Numbered from the stretch's first letter, positions 1-10,427 are shown. The stretch: 64,000 nt of DNA from Mangrovibrevibacter kandeliae (GCF_024519155.1 NZ_JANIFJ010000002.1:620001-684000); one strand, 5' to 3'. Translations and numbers: made by a program. Notes: generated by a model from the sequence alone, not told the origin.

Positions 1-31
1 AATCATCGCGCGACGGATTGACTTGAGACAT
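1..31 (-). CDS. rpsA: 30S ribosomal protein S1, N-terminal fragment
   Basis: Only the first ten codons lie in the window (MSQVNPSRDD), running off the left edge. This matches the N-terminus of alphaproteobacterial S1, which usually carries a NPSRDDF motif. An AAGGAG ribosome binding site sits seven bases before the ATG. S1 binds mRNA on the 30S subunit and helps initiation. The position downstream of cmk is the usual cmk-rpsA order, which supports the call although so little of the gene is visible. Confidence 0.8.
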   Translation of the reverse strand, partial: MSQVNPSRDD

Positions 32-273
32 ACGTTCTCCTTGGAGCCCGCCATCGGCGGGTATGCGCCCGGTTCGTGTTCATCGGCGCTGGCGGGTGGT
101 CCGCCTGCCCGGCTTCACGCGCCGCGACAGGCCACGAGAGCGTCTCCAGCTTCGGGAGAAGTCTCGCTTCGGCGCGGAGGACCGGCCGGCCAGCAGATTT
201 CATGTCGTCCAGCGGAAGGCTGCAGCGGCTCGGCCGCCATGGCAAAAGGGGCGCGCCTCCCTGGAAGCCGCCC

Positions 274-936
274 CTACATCCGTTCCCGGTCAGATGATGC
301 CTGTTCGATCAAGCCGCAAGCCGCCCGGAATGCGGCCTGTATATCGAGTTCGCTGGTGTCGAGCAAGTGCGCGTCCGGCGCCGGCTTCAGCGGCGAGTCG
401 GCCCGTCCCATGTCGCGCGCGTCGCGGCGCTCGATGTCGGCGAGGACGTCCGCCAGCGTCTCGGGACCACCGGCCGCCGCGATCTCGGCGTGCCGTCGGG
501 CCGCCCGCGCCTGCGGCGAGGCGGTGACGTAGAGCTTCACCGCGGCGTCGCGCAGGACGACCGTGCCGATGTCGCGCCCGTCCAGCACCGCGCCCTCGCC
601 GGACTGCGCGAACCGCCGTTGCGCCTCGACCAGGGCGCGCCGGACCCCCGGCATCACGGCGATCCGCGAGGCGGCTTCGCCGATGACATGGTTCGACAGG
701 ACCGCGCGATCGAGCGAACCGAGGTCGACGACCGCTGCCGCGCGCTCGGCCGCGGCGACATCCTCCAGCGCGGCACCCGCGTCGATCAGGGCCTTGGCCA
801 CCGCACGATAGGTCAGCCCGGTGTCGAGGTGGCGAAGGCCGTAGGCGGCGGCGATCTGCCGGGCCAGGGTGCCCTTGCCGGAGGCGGCAGGGCCGTCGAT
901 GGCGATCGTCAGGGGCCGGCCAGGCTTCTCGAACAT
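274..936 (-). CDS. cmk: Cytidylate kinase (CMP/dCMP kinase)
   Basis: Transfers phosphate from ATP to CMP or dCMP in the cytoplasm for pyrimidine nucleotide supply. The 220-residue length is normal for the family. A P-loop, GPAASGKGT, lies at residues 15-23, followed by the LDTG and YRAVA region that contacts CMP, and by DGRDIGT in the middle. The start is the ATG at 936, giving [15 protein letters not shown]; an open frame continues upstream but has no family similarity. Neighbours aroA and rpsA give the classic aroA-cmk-rpsA order. Confidence 0.95.
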   Translation of the reverse strand: MFEKPGRPLTIAIDGPAASGKGTLARQIAAAYGLRHLDTGLTYRAVAKALIDAGAALEDVAAAERAAAVVDLGSLDRAVLSNHVIGEAASRIAVMPGVRRALVEAQRRFAQSGEGAVLDGRDIGTVVLRDAAVKLYVTASPQARAARRHAEIAAAGGPETLADVLADIERRDARDMGRADSPLKPAPDAHLLDTSELDIQAAFRAACGLIEQASSDRERM

Positions 937-976
937 CGTCGCGTCTCCCTCATCGAGCGTTGTGGCGGGCGGCCGC

Positions 977-1378
977 TCAGGGTGCGGTCGCGTCGGCCGG
1001 ATCGGTCGGGGCGGCCGGCACCCGGGGGTAGCCGAGCGCGGCCGCGACCGCGCCCAGGAGGCTTCCCATGACATAGGGAACGGCGACGAAAAAGAAGATC
1101 AGCGCGATCTCCCCCAGCTGTCTCCACAGATCGAGCGCCCACAGGATCGTGCCGCTCGCCGCCAGGCGCGGCGGCAGCGCGGCGACGACGGCCGGCCGAC
1201 CGGCGACGGCCAGCGCGAAACCCACCGCCACCACCGCCGGCAGGATCAGCCGCCGCATCACGGCGCCCGTGACGGAGGACCGGCCCGAAAGGATCGCGCG
1301 GCGCAGAACGTGGGCGACGTGGCGGGCATAGACGGCGGCGAGCGGACAGAAGAACAGGAGCGCGAGCGCGGCCGTCAC
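977..1378 (-). CDS. Small integral membrane protein between aroA and cmk
   Basis: A 133-residue protein that I cannot assign to a named family. Hydrophobic stretches near residues 3-18, 43-65 and 90-112 suggest about three membrane spans. The C-terminal tail is Ala/Pro-rich and polar. The proposed GTG start lies three bases after the aroA stop codon, so translation is probably coupled to aroA, and cmk follows 40 bases later. The three genes look like one transcription unit. Its role is unknown; the position alone does not imply a link to aromatic amino acid synthesis. Confidence 0.65.
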   Translation of the reverse strand: MTAALALLFFCPLAAVYARHVAHVLRRAILSGRSSVTGAVMRRLILPAVVAVGFALAVAGRPAVVAALPPRLAASGTILWALDLWRQLGEIALIFFFVAVPYVMGSLLGAVAAALGYPRVPAAPTDPADATAP

Positions 1379-1381
1379 GGC

Positions 1382-3075
<1,694 letters not shown>

Positions 3076-3471
3076 ATGGCCAAACCCGAACTCGGCACCA
3101 AGCGCATCTGTCCGGAGACCGGACGCAAGTTTTACGACCTGAACAAGGACCCGGTCGTCTCCCCCTACACCGGCACGAGCTATCCGCGCAGCTTCTTCGA
3201 GAACGAGGTCTCGCGACCCGAGCCGGAGGACGAGGAGGAGCAGAACGAGGTCGATCTGGTCGAGGCCTCGGAGTCGCCCGAAACCATCTCCCTCTCGGAC
3301 GTCGAGGACGAGGAGAAGAGCGGCAAGGACGATGATCTGCCCGATATCGACGATGACAGCGACGATGACGTCGACGACGCCAACGACGACACCTTCCTCG
3401 AGGAGGAGGACGAAGGCGACGACGATCTCGCCGACGTCATCGGCGGCGGCCGCGAGGACGACGAGGACTGA
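3076..3471 (+). CDS. TIGR02300 family protein (FYDLN acidic protein)
   Basis: A 131-residue protein with the N-terminal signature CPETGRKFYDLNKDPVVSPY, which defines the TIGR02300/FYDLN family found in alphaproteobacteria. After residue 50 it is almost entirely Asp/Glu-rich, with long DDD and EEE runs, so it should be disordered and very acidic. Function is unknown; the short N-terminal part resembles a degenerate metal-binding knuckle. The start is chosen at MAKPELGTKRI, where family similarity begins. It is divergent from aroA and just upstream of tRNA-Ala, a conserved neighbourhood in this order. Confidence 0.9.
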   Translation: MAKPELGTKRICPETGRKFYDLNKDPVVSPYTGTSYPRSFFENEVSRPEPEDEEEQNEVDLVEASESPETISLSDVEDEEKSGKDDDLPDIDDDSDDDVDDANDDTFLEEEDEGDDDLADVIGGGREDDED

Positions 3472-3549
3472 TCGCGCGCGAGCCGCCGGCAGTTTTGCGG
3501 CCGGCTGGCGCATTCGGATCGGGACGTGAAGTTTTGACTTGATCTTGCC

Positions 3550-3573
3550 CGGCGGCTTCAGTAGAAGCCGCCG
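3550..3573 (+). other. Hairpin between TIGR02300 gene and tRNA-Ala
   Basis: A perfect 10-bp inverted repeat (CGGCGGCTTC and GAAGCCGCCG) with a four-base AGTA loop. It follows the acidic-protein gene and precedes tRNA-Ala. There is no T-run after it, so it is not a classical terminator. A TTGACT box at 3534-3539 just upstream could be the tRNA -35 element, in which case the hairpin overlaps the -10 region. Confidence 0.5.
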
Positions 3574-3632
3574 TCATGCAGCGAAGGCACCCCAAGCCCT
3601 TCGCTCCGAGCCGCCCGAAAGGGCGCTCACGT

Positions 3633-3708
<76 letters not shown>

Positions 3709-3821
3709 TTTCCTTTCTCTCGCAGAACCCTCCGCTGAGTCTGCCACCGGGATCGTGCGCATCGGCATGTCCTGCGGATGGGCCAGGCTGGCGGTCGGCA
3801 GCCCCCTCGGACGCGCGAGCG

Positions 3822-4055
3822 TCAGAATTCGCCGTAGGCGTCGCGTGCCGCGTCGGCACTCGACTGGGCCTCCTTTGCGCTCGGCACCAGCACCATCGAC
3901 GTGAAGGTGACGATCGGCGTGGCGGCCGCCTCCGGCGCCGTGGATGCCTCGCCTGTCGCCGGCGCCTCCGGCCGCCGCCAGGTCGCGCGCCATGTCGCGA
4001 GCGAACGGTCGCGTTGCGTCTTTTCGGCGAGATGGTGCTGAAGCTCGAGAGTCAT
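3822..4055 (-). CDS. Doubtful small hypothetical protein
   Basis: A 77-residue frame with a basic, Trp-containing N-terminal third (LATWRATWRR), an Ala/Pro/Thr linker, and an acidic end (SSADAARDAYGEF). I recognise no family and see no Shine-Dalgarno sequence before the ATG. It lies alone between tRNA-Ala and the large exported protein. It could equally be a chance frame in GC-rich DNA. Confidence 0.2.
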   Translation of the reverse strand: MTLELQHHLAEKTQRDRSLATWRATWRRPEAPATGEASTAPEAAATPIVTFTSMVLVPSAKEAQSSADAARDAYGEF

Positions 4056-4368
4056 CGAAGAGGGGATCCGGCGAAGTGGTTTCCTCTCTTGTCTGGCTGC
4101 GCTTTCAGGATGCGTTCAAATCGGAGAGGCAATTCGACAGATCAAAGAGACTTAGCTTTCACGTGAGTCAGAGGGTGTCGATACTCCGGCGAACAGGGGC
4201 AGCGGCTGCGGCGCGTGTCGGCCGGACCGAGGCACGCCGGCGCCCTGCGCTGCAGGGCACCGCCTCGCGAGGCGACGTTGGCCACTTGATCCGAAGCCGT
4301 CTATCCTTTTGGCGAAACAGTAATCGTGATCTTCGACTTCCGAGGCGGGCAGCGATACAATCCGCGTC

Positions 4369-4397
4369 TTGCAAATGGTCCGACATGCCTCTACGGT
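4369..4397 (+). promoter_or_regulatory. Possible promoter for the 1151-residue protein gene
   Basis: TTGCAA (4369-4374), a 17-base spacer and TACGGT (4392-4397) lie about 50 bases before the GTG start. Each box is an imperfect match, so this is tentative. Confidence 0.3.
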
Positions 4398-4448
4398 ACA
4401 TCCATGTAATGGGATGATGGAATCGCTCCTCTGACGACGGAGGCTGAC

Positions 4449-7400
4449 GTGACCGCGACCGGCTCCGATGACACCTGCGCGTTTGTGGTTGACCGCCGAC
4501 AGGCCATGAAGCTGCTGGGGGTCGGCGCCTTCGCAGCGCTCCTTCCGGACCCTTTCCACGCGACGGCGGCAGCGCAGCTGCCGCCCCTCGACTTTCTGAG
4601 CCCGGTCGCACTGGATGGTTCTCCGGCGCAAGCCTTCGCCAGCCACCGCGCCCGAGCCGCCGGGATCGCGCGCTACTTCGCCGCGACGCGGCCGCTTTCC
4701 AAGGTGGTCGGGCAGGCGAACGAGGACAACACGGTCGCCCTGATCGGTCACTTCCACGCGGTGCGCAGCGATCCCGCCTTCACGCCGCCCGGCGCTCCGG
4801 CTTCGGCGACCGAGGCCCCCGCCGCGTTGCGGCGGCTGCAGCGGGGCACCGGGCTCGTCGGCACCGACGGCGCCAGCACCAAGCGCGACTACGACATGGC
4901 GGTGAAGGGCCTGGTGACGCTCGCCTACAGGTATGGCGACCTCCTTGACGCGGGACAGCCGGGCAAGGCAGGTGTCGACGTCATCCTGGACGACCTGATG
5001 CCGGCGAGCCTGCAGGGCGGCCACCCGGCGGACATCGAGATCGTCGAGCAATCCTTTCTCGACATCGACACGCCGGAGACCGAAAACCATCTCCTGATGA
5101 TCGAGAGCAGCCGGTATCTGATCAACCAGTTGCGGCTGGAGCGCACCGGCGACCGAACGTTCGACAATCGCACCAACGGACTGATGCGTTGGCTGCTCGA
5201 CTATATGCAGCGGGTTCCGCGCTTCGATTTTCTGGAGTTCAACTCGCGCCCTTACGCCCGGCTCTCGCTGCACGCGCTCCTCAACCTCCAGGAGTTCGCC
5301 CGCGATCCGGAAATGCGGACCGCTGCGCAGATCCTGCTCGACTACACGATGATGAAGTTCGCCCTGTCGAGCAATCGCGGGCGGCGCGTCGGCCCGTTCC
5401 GCCGCCAGCAGCACCGGATCAACCACCAGGCCAACGGCCGGGACGACCTCTACGCCTCCAATGCCGACGAAGTCTGCGGCTTCTTCCTCGCCTCCACCGG
5501 CCTCGTTGAGCCGCACGACGCGCAGGCACCGGTGGCGATCCCGCTTCAGCAGGCCTTCAACGCGCTCTTGGGAGGCGCCTCGAGCTATCGCCCGCCGCCG
5601 GCCGCCTACACGCTGGCGCTCGACCGAAACACGCCGGCGTCGCTGCACCGCTTCTTCCATGGCCACCGGCCGCGGCTGCCGGCGGGCGAGGATGCCGATC
5701 CCGGCCTGGAGATCTACTACCACTCGCCCTCGTTCCTGCTGACGGCGGGTGGGCAGTTCCTGAACAGCGGGTATGGCAGCGACGAGGTCGACCTGTTCAG
5801 CAAGCAGGCATGGGAGCAGACCGCGCGTGCCCAGGCCACCACGCTGATCCCGACCCGAGCCGATACGCGCTTCCACGATCTTCTGCGCTTCGAGCCCTAT
5901 CCGGACCCGCAGGTCGATCCCTATGCCGACGACCGCGACGATCCCGACTGCTATCACACCAAGGGCGTCAACATCGGCGTCACGCGCGGCTTCATGGCCG
6001 GAGCCAACCTGCGTCCGGCGGAAAAGAAGACCGTCCTTGAAGATTCAACCTCGGCCGCACCGGCGCTCGCGCTGCACGGCGACCGGCTGATGATCGCCTG
6101 GAAGGGGTCGGGCAACGACAACCTGAACGTGGCGACGGTGCAGGCGACATCGCTCCTCGGCATCGACGGCGTCGAGGGGATCCAGGACAAGACGGTTCTC
6201 GGCGAGACCAGCGACGCCGCACCTGCCATCGCCTCCGACGGCCGACGGCTGTTTCTCGCCTGGCGGGGCCATGGCAACGAGAAGCTGAACCTCGCCTTCA
6301 GCGAGGACTTCGGCGCAACTTGGAAAGGGAAGACCGTCTTCGGCGATACCAGCGATCATGCGCCCGCACTGGCCGTCCACGACAACCAGCTGTTCCTGGC
6401 CTGGACCGGGCGGGGCAACGAAAAGCTCAATCTCGCGAAGGCGATCCTCACCGGCAACACGGCGGGCGCGCTCAGCTTCGGCCTCGAAGACAAGCGCGTC
6501 CTCGGCGACACCAGCAGCACCGCACCGGCGCTCGCCTCGCACGGGGGCCGGCTGTTTCTCGCCTGGAAGGGCTCGGGGAACGACAACCTGAACCTGATGG
6601 CGAGTTCCGACGCGGGCGCCAGCTTCCAGGGCAAGCAGACCTTCGGCGAGACCAGCAGCCATGCCCCGGCGCTCGCCTCCAGCGGCGGCCGGCTGTGCAT
6701 CGCGTGGAAGGGCTCGGGCAACGAGAACCTCAACGTCGCGAAGGTCGTGCTGATCGGCAACACGGCCGGCGGCTTCGGCATCGAAGGACTGACCGACAAG
6801 GTGACGCTGGGCGAGACCAGCACCGAGCCGCCGACGCTTGGCAGCTGGAACGGCTGCCTGTGTCTCGGCTGGAGGGGCGAGGGCGAAGAGCTCCTGAACC
6901 TGCGGATCTCGCGCGACGGTCTGTTCCGACCGCTCGGTCCCTGGATCTTCGCCGACCTGACGCCGCTCGGCTTCTACCTCGCGGCCTACCGGGTGCCGGT
7001 GACCCATCCGGACCAGCTCGTCGTGCCGCTCGACACGCTCGGCTTCGTTCACGTCGCGGAGAAGGCGGACATGGACCGTCGCCAGATCGATTTCGCGCGG
7101 TTCCGCACGTTGACGGAGCAGCGCAACGCCGGGCTGCCGCGATCCTTCGACTATGGCGGCTTCTACGAGTTCCAGAGCGCCGACGACCGCCGCTTCCGGA
7201 TGTGGTTCGAGCTGACCGGAGCCAAGTACGCGCCGCGGGTGAGCGAAATCGGCGACCCGGAGGGCGATTTCACGACGCTGCCGCTGGTGTCCGGCGATGT
7301 CATGCGGTCCCCCGGCGGGCACGACGGGCGCATCGAGATCCAGGATCCGGCCGCCCCAGGATCTCCCCTGGTGCTGGACTACCGCGATGCTGCCAATCCG

Positions 7401-7904
7401 ATCCGCATCGACACCAAGGTCAGCCAGCCGGGTCCCTGGATCGATCGGGTGCTCGCTCTGTTCACCTTCGCGCCGCGCTTGATACAGCTCTCGCAGCCCC
7501 TGGACATGCATGCGGCGCTGGCCGACGCCGCATTTCTCTATGACGAGATGCTGCGGCTGAACCCCGACGCGAACGGACCTCGATTGGCGCCAGGCGTCAT
7601 CCAGGGGCTGGGTACGATCGGCATCGACTTCAGCGTCAGCGACGCCGACCTCAGGGAGTGGCTCGCCAATCCGGACTTCACACCCTATCCGGCGATCGCG
7701 GCGAAGCTCCTGTCGATGGGGCGGCGGCTGAAGGCGCCGGTCTATATCGACGTCGTCGCCTTCAACTACGAGAACACCCCTGGCGTCGCCTCGCCGCGCC
7801 AGATCTCCGACCTGCGGGACGACGTTCTGGCCGCGGCGCTGCTTGCGGCCTGGAACGTGCGCTATGGCGCGACGCTCACCGACGCGAACCAGATCTTCGC
7901 TTGA
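4449..7904 (+). CDS. Large Tat-exported protein with an inserted six-repeat propeller-like module
   Basis: An 1151-residue protein of unknown function. The GTG start has a GGAGG site five bases upstream. Residues 16-45 look like a Tat signal (DRRQAMKLLG, a hydrophobic run, then ATAAAQ), so it should be exported folded. Residues about 50-520 are mostly helical with a conserved-looking ETENH motif at 210-214, reminiscent of alpha/alpha-toroid carbohydrate-active enzymes, but this is not proven. Residues 526-827 hold six tandem repeats of the form APALA-RLFLAWKGSGN-NLN. The remaining 320 residues are mixed alpha/beta and continue the host fold. It stands alone with no obvious operon partners. 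A periplasmic enzyme or binding protein is the likeliest general role. Confidence 0.8.
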   Translation: MTATGSDDTCAFVVDRRQAMKLLGVGAFAALLPDPFHATAAAQLPPLDFLSPVALDGSPAQAFASHRARAAGIARYFAATRPLSKVVGQANEDNTVALIGHFHAVRSDPAFTPPGAPASATEAPAALRRLQRGTGLVGTDGASTKRDYDMAVKGLVTLAYRYGDLLDAGQPGKAGVDVILDDLMPASLQGGHPADIEIVEQSFLDIDTPETENHLLMIESSRYLINQLRLERTGDRTFDNRTNGLMRWLLDYMQRVPRFDFLEFNSRPYARLSLHALLNLQEFARDPEMRTAAQILLDYTMMKFALSSNRGRRVGPFRRQQHRINHQANGRDDLYASNADEVCGFFLASTGLVEPHDAQAPVAIPLQQAFNALLGGASSYRPPPAAYTLALDRNTPASLHRFFHGHRPRLPAGEDADPGLEIYYHSPSFLLTAGGQFLNSGYGSDEVDLFSKQAWEQTARAQATTLIPTRADTRFHDLLRFEPYPDPQVDPYADDRDDPDCYHTKGVNIGVTRGFMAGANLRPAEKKTVLEDSTSAAPALALHGDRLMIAWKGSGNDNLNVATVQATSLLGIDGVEGIQDKTVLGETSDAAPAIASDGRRLFLAWRGHGNEKLNLAFSEDFGATWKGKTVFGDTSDHAPALAVHDNQLFLAWTGRGNEKLNLAKAILTGNTAGALSFGLEDKRVLGDTSSTAPALASHGGRLFLAWKGSGNDNLNLMASSDAGASFQGKQTFGETSSHAPALASSGGRLCIAWKGSGNENLNVAKVVLIGNTAGGFGIEGLTDKVTLGETSTEPPTLGSWNGCLCLGWRGEGEELLNLRISRDGLFRPLGPWIFADLTPLGFYLAAYRVPVTHPDQLVVPLDTLGFVHVAEKADMDRRQIDFARFRTLTEQRNAGLPRSFDYGGFYEFQSADDRRFRMWFELTGAKYAPRVSEIGDPEGDFTTLPLVSGDVMRSPGGHDGRIEIQDPAAPGSPLVLDYRDAANPIRIDTKVSQPGPWIDRVLALFTFAPRLIQLSQPLDMHAALADAAFLYDEMLRLNPDANGPRLAPGVIQGLGTIGIDFSVSDADLREWLANPDFTPYPAIAAKLLSMGRRLKAPVYIDVVAFNYENTPGVASPRQISDLRDDVLAAALLAAWNVRYGATLTDANQIFA
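6024..6929 (+). repeat. Six tandem repeats encoding a propeller-like insert, 303-bp super-period
   Basis: Repeats begin at residues 537, 591, 638, 692, 739 and 794 of the exported protein. Spacings are 54, 47, 54, 47 and 55, so odd and even repeats form pairs with an exact 101-residue (303-bp) period (6057, 6360, 6663). Each unit carries a strand pattern APALA, RLFLAWKGSGN, NLN and a closing KTVLGETS segment. The stray closing strand before repeat 1 and the absence of one after repeat 6 fit a circularly closed six-bladed propeller. Confidence 0.8.
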
Positions 7905-8146
7905 TCCAGCCGGCTCTGCGCCACGCGGAGAGCGGGCGGCGCGGCTCGGTGGCCTGGCGCAGCGTGCGGCGAGTCGGTCGCGTGGGCAGCAGCACCTCGG
8001 CCTCGTAAGCTGGTCGCTGTTCCGTCCGCAGCCCCGTGCTGTGCGGGTCACGAGCCCGAAGGGGCTGCGGGAGAACGGTCCAGCGTGGGCGCTTCGGCCC
8101 AGACCGCGAAGATGCGGCGCGTGCCGGGCAGGCCGCGGCGAACGGC

Positions 8147-8764
8147 TCAGATCGAGTGCGAGAAGATGTCCTCGTCGGCCCAGCCCGCAAGATCGAGCTT
8201 TGCCCGCGTCGGCAGATAGGCGAAGGAGGCCTTCGCCAGACCGGTGCGACCCTCGCGCTCCAGGCGCTTCATCAGCTCGCCCATGATGTCGTGCAGATAG
8301 AGGACGTCGGAGGCGGCGTAGTCGATCTGCGCCTGGCTCAAGGTTTCGGCCGCCCAGTCGGAGGACTGCTGCTGCTTCGACATGTCCACGCCGATCAGCT
8401 CGCGCGCCAGATCCTTCAGCCCATGCCGGTCGGTGTAGGTGCGGGTGAGACGCGAGGCGATCTTGGTGCAGAAGATCGGCGTCGTCATCACGCCGAAGGC
8501 GTGGAACAGCGCGGCGATGTCGAAGCGGGCGTAGTGGAAGATCTTGGTCTTCGTCTCGTCCAGGAGCAGCCGGCAGAGATTGGGCGCCGCGGTCTGGCCC
8601 TTTGCGATCTGCACGAGGTCGGCGGTGCCGTCGCCGGGCGACAGCTGCACCACGCAGAGACGATCGCGCCGGGTGTCGAGCCCGAGTGTCTCCGTGTCGA
8701 TGGCGACGGGACCGGTATAGGCGGAAAGGTCGGGCAGATCGCCCTTGTGCACGCGGATGGTCAT
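8147..8764 (-). CDS. nrnC: NrnC-type 3'-5' exoribonuclease for very short RNA
   Basis: A 205-residue DEDD-family nuclease that matches the short RNase D-like NrnC enzymes of Bartonella and Brucella. The exonuclease motifs are visible: AIDTETLGLD near residue 21 (DxE), HYARFDIAAL near residue 77, and YAASDVLYLHDIM near residue 149. NrnC lacks the HRDC domain of RNase D and degrades di- to short oligoribonucleotides, doing the job of Orn, which many alphaproteobacteria lack. The ATG gives MTIRVHKGDLPDLS, the usual family N-terminus. It is monocistronic here. Confidence 0.92.
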   Translation of the reverse strand: MTIRVHKGDLPDLSAYTGPVAIDTETLGLDTRRDRLCVVQLSPGDGTADLVQIAKGQTAAPNLCRLLLDETKTKIFHYARFDIAALFHAFGVMTTPIFCTKIASRLTRTYTDRHGLKDLARELIGVDMSKQQQSSDWAAETLSQAQIDYAASDVLYLHDIMGELMKRLEREGRTGLAKASFAYLPTRAKLDLAGWADEDIFSHSI

Positions 8765-8864
8765 GCGGCGTGTCTGCGCCCGCCCGCGGGGGAGGTCAAG
8801 CGCAATTAGGGCCGCCGGCCGTGCGCCCGCCGCCGCCGCCGCGCAAGGTCAGGCGGGGCGCCGC

Positions 8865-9263
8865 TCATGCCGCCTCGATGTCGGTCGCGGCGAACTTCGG
8901 CCCCTTGTAGAGGAGAGGCTGGCGATAGTAGCGGGCGCAGGCATAGGTGAAGCAGTCGCCCGTGTTGAGCCCGCCGCTCGCGCCGCGCCCACGTCCGAAC
9001 CGGGCATAGGCGTCGAGGGCGAGGCCGGCCACCTGGGGCGGCATGGAGACCACCTGGATCGTCATGAGGTCGAGGAAGCGGCGGACTGCCTCCTCCGCCT
9101 CGGCCACCGCGAGCCCCAGATCGCGCGACACGGCGGCGACGGCCTCGTAGACGGCGATGGGGGAGGCGAAGCGCTTGTTCGAGGTCTGCAGGCGCGCGGC
9201 GAAGATGCGCGCCTCGTCCTCGTCTGTGAGCATGGCCATCAGCACCGACCCGTCGACGAACAT
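8865..9263 (-). CDS. vapC: PIN-domain toxin of a VapBC-type toxin-antitoxin pair
   Basis: A 132-residue PIN-domain ribonuclease, expected to cleave RNA when free of its antitoxin. Acidic residues expected in the active site are seen at Asp4, Glu40 and Asp103 (TGDCFTYA). The C-terminal motif, usually KGxDFxxTD, reads KGPKFAATD here: the first Asp is replaced by Lys123 while Asp128 remains. The start codon overlaps the antitoxin stop by one base (TGATG), so the two are translationally coupled. The changed acidic residue may lower activity. Confidence 0.88.
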   Translation of the reverse strand: MFVDGSVLMAMLTDEDEARIFAARLQTSNKRFASPIAVYEAVAAVSRDLGLAVAEAEEAVRRFLDLMTIQVVSMPPQVAGLALDAYARFGRGRGASGGLNTGDCFTYACARYYRQPLLYKGPKFAATDIEAA

Positions 9264-9463
9264 CAGGCGCGCTCAGGCCGCGCGCGCGCCTGCAGATCGC
9301 GGCAGAACTCGGCGGCGAGATCGGCGAGCGAGGGCTTGGCCTTCTCCCGCTCGAGCTCGTGTTCGAGCGCGAGATGCACGGCCTCGGTCAGTCCGACCTT
9401 CTTGATCTCGGCGACCTTGCGGGCGAGCGCATCGGTCTCCGGGTTCTTGATGTGGAAGGGCAT
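9263..9463 (-). CDS. vapB: VapB-type antitoxin (PSK/Rv0623 family)
   Basis: A 66-residue antitoxin with the family's N-terminal pattern, MPFHIKNPETDALARKVAE, followed by a helix (LTEAVHLALEHELEREKA) and a toxin-binding tail. It should neutralise the adjacent PIN toxin and repress the operon by binding DNA as part of the complex. It is the first gene of a two-gene unit and overlaps the toxin start by one base. A perfect inverted repeat sits 25-46 bases upstream of its ATG and is the likely operator. Confidence 0.88.
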   Translation of the reverse strand: MPFHIKNPETDALARKVAEIKKVGLTEAVHLALEHELEREKAKPSLADLAAEFCRDLQARARPERA

Positions 9464-9487
9464 TCCGTCGCTCCCGCTGGTCTAGCA

Positions 9488-9509
9488 GGATAGATATACA
9501 AGGCTATCC
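9488..9509 (-). promoter_or_regulatory. vapBC operator-promoter palindrome
   Basis: Perfect six-base arms GGATAG and CTATCC flank a ten-base AT-rich spacer that contains a TATA-like -10 sequence in the vapB direction. The position just upstream of vapB and the overlap with the -10 region fit an autoregulatory operator. Binding by VapB is inferred. Confidence 0.6.
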
Positions 9510-10094
9510 GGATCCGCAAATACGGGCGTTGCACGCTGCGCTCGCGGGTTGTCGGTCTATCCAGCAACGATTGCCGTCTATCCGCTCGCCTGTATCGCGC
9601 GGCGGGATTCGGCCCGCTCCATCCCCCTCACCCGTCTCCGGCAAGGCATCGCCAACTGGAGTCACCGAGACAGCCCAACCCGCGGCCTCATCACCGCCCG
9701 AACGGCGGCCGCAACCCATACAGACGGTGAACCTCGATGGTCTATCGGCTCTGGATAGACGTCTGAGACGGGGGCTAGCCCGGCCGGTCTAGACGCCTGC
9801 CCGGCACGGCCTGCATCTGCCCCGTACAGGCTAGCGGACGGCCGGAGCACCCGCAGGATCGCGAGCTCGTATCGAGGCAACGCCGACGCACGTCCAGCCG
9901 CCATGGCGGATGCTCGCGACGAATCCGATTTTCATGATCTGCAAAGGATTTGCAAGCTCGCCGGGGGCGGCACGAGGATCGTGATGCGACCGGTGCGGGC
10001 TGTCGAAAGCGCGCAGGCGGGAGCTCAATGCTCAGACGCGTGCGGCGCGGCCGCCGAAGCCGCCACGCGCATGATCACTGTCGACTTGCGGGAT
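9510..10094. other. Non-coding stretch with repeated TCTATCC words
   Basis: About 585 bases between the vapBC operator and tRNA-Leu without a convincing gene. The word TCTATCC occurs at 9556-9562 and 9577-9583, exactly 21 bases apart. A mirror pair TCTATC/GATAGA lies at 9741-9759. All share the GGATAG half-site of the vapBC operator. A plus-strand frame of 87 codons (9529-9792) crosses the area but lacks a ribosome binding site and any family motif. Confidence 0.5.
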
Positions 10095-10179
10095 TGGTGC
10101 CCAGGAAAGGACTCGAACCTTCACGCCTCGCGGCACACGGACCTGAACCGTGCGCGTCTACCAATTCCGCCACCTGGGC
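10095..10179 (-). tRNA. tRNA-Leu (anticodon CAG)
   Basis: An 85-nt type II tRNA with encoded CCA. The acceptor stem GCCCAGG pairs with CCTGGGC. The anticodon stem CACGG/CCGTG encloses TTCAGGT, giving anticodon CAG for CUG codons. A long variable arm (GCCGCGAGGC) and the T arm with TTCGAGTC confirm a leucine tRNA. CUG is the dominant leucine codon in the surrounding genes. Confidence 0.97.
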
Positions 10180-10427
10180 ACGGCGGGGACCTTTAGTTTT
10201 ATGAAGAGAGCGTGTCAACGGCCTTCTGCCGCTTCGTGCGGCGGCTGCGTCAGGGCGCTCCGTCGCCCCGCCGGCGGACGCTTGCAGCGGGTCGGTCAGC
10301 CGCCGCCAGGGGCGGGTCGCTCACTCCGCCGCGCCGGAACGGCAAAAGCCTTTCCGCCCGGCGCGTTTGCCGGTATTGAGACGCGAAATGACATGAGCGC
10401 GGACGGCACGACGAGAGGCGGCAGACG

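Larger units (their letters stand above)
3709..4448. other. Long gap between tRNA-Ala and the large exported protein
   Basis: About 740 bases with no confident gene. A 77-codon minus-strand frame (3822-4055) is the best candidate and is listed separately with low confidence. Plus-strand frames across the stretch have no ribosome binding site or recognisable motif. The right-hand 150 bases are more AT-rich than the surroundings and hold a possible promoter for the following gene. Confidence 0.5.

Noticed and set aside
9529-9792. 87-codon plus-strand frame in the vapBC-tRNA gap
   Set aside because: No ribosome binding site, Pro/Ser/Arg-rich chance composition and no family motif; the TCTATCC words it covers are better read as DNA sites.
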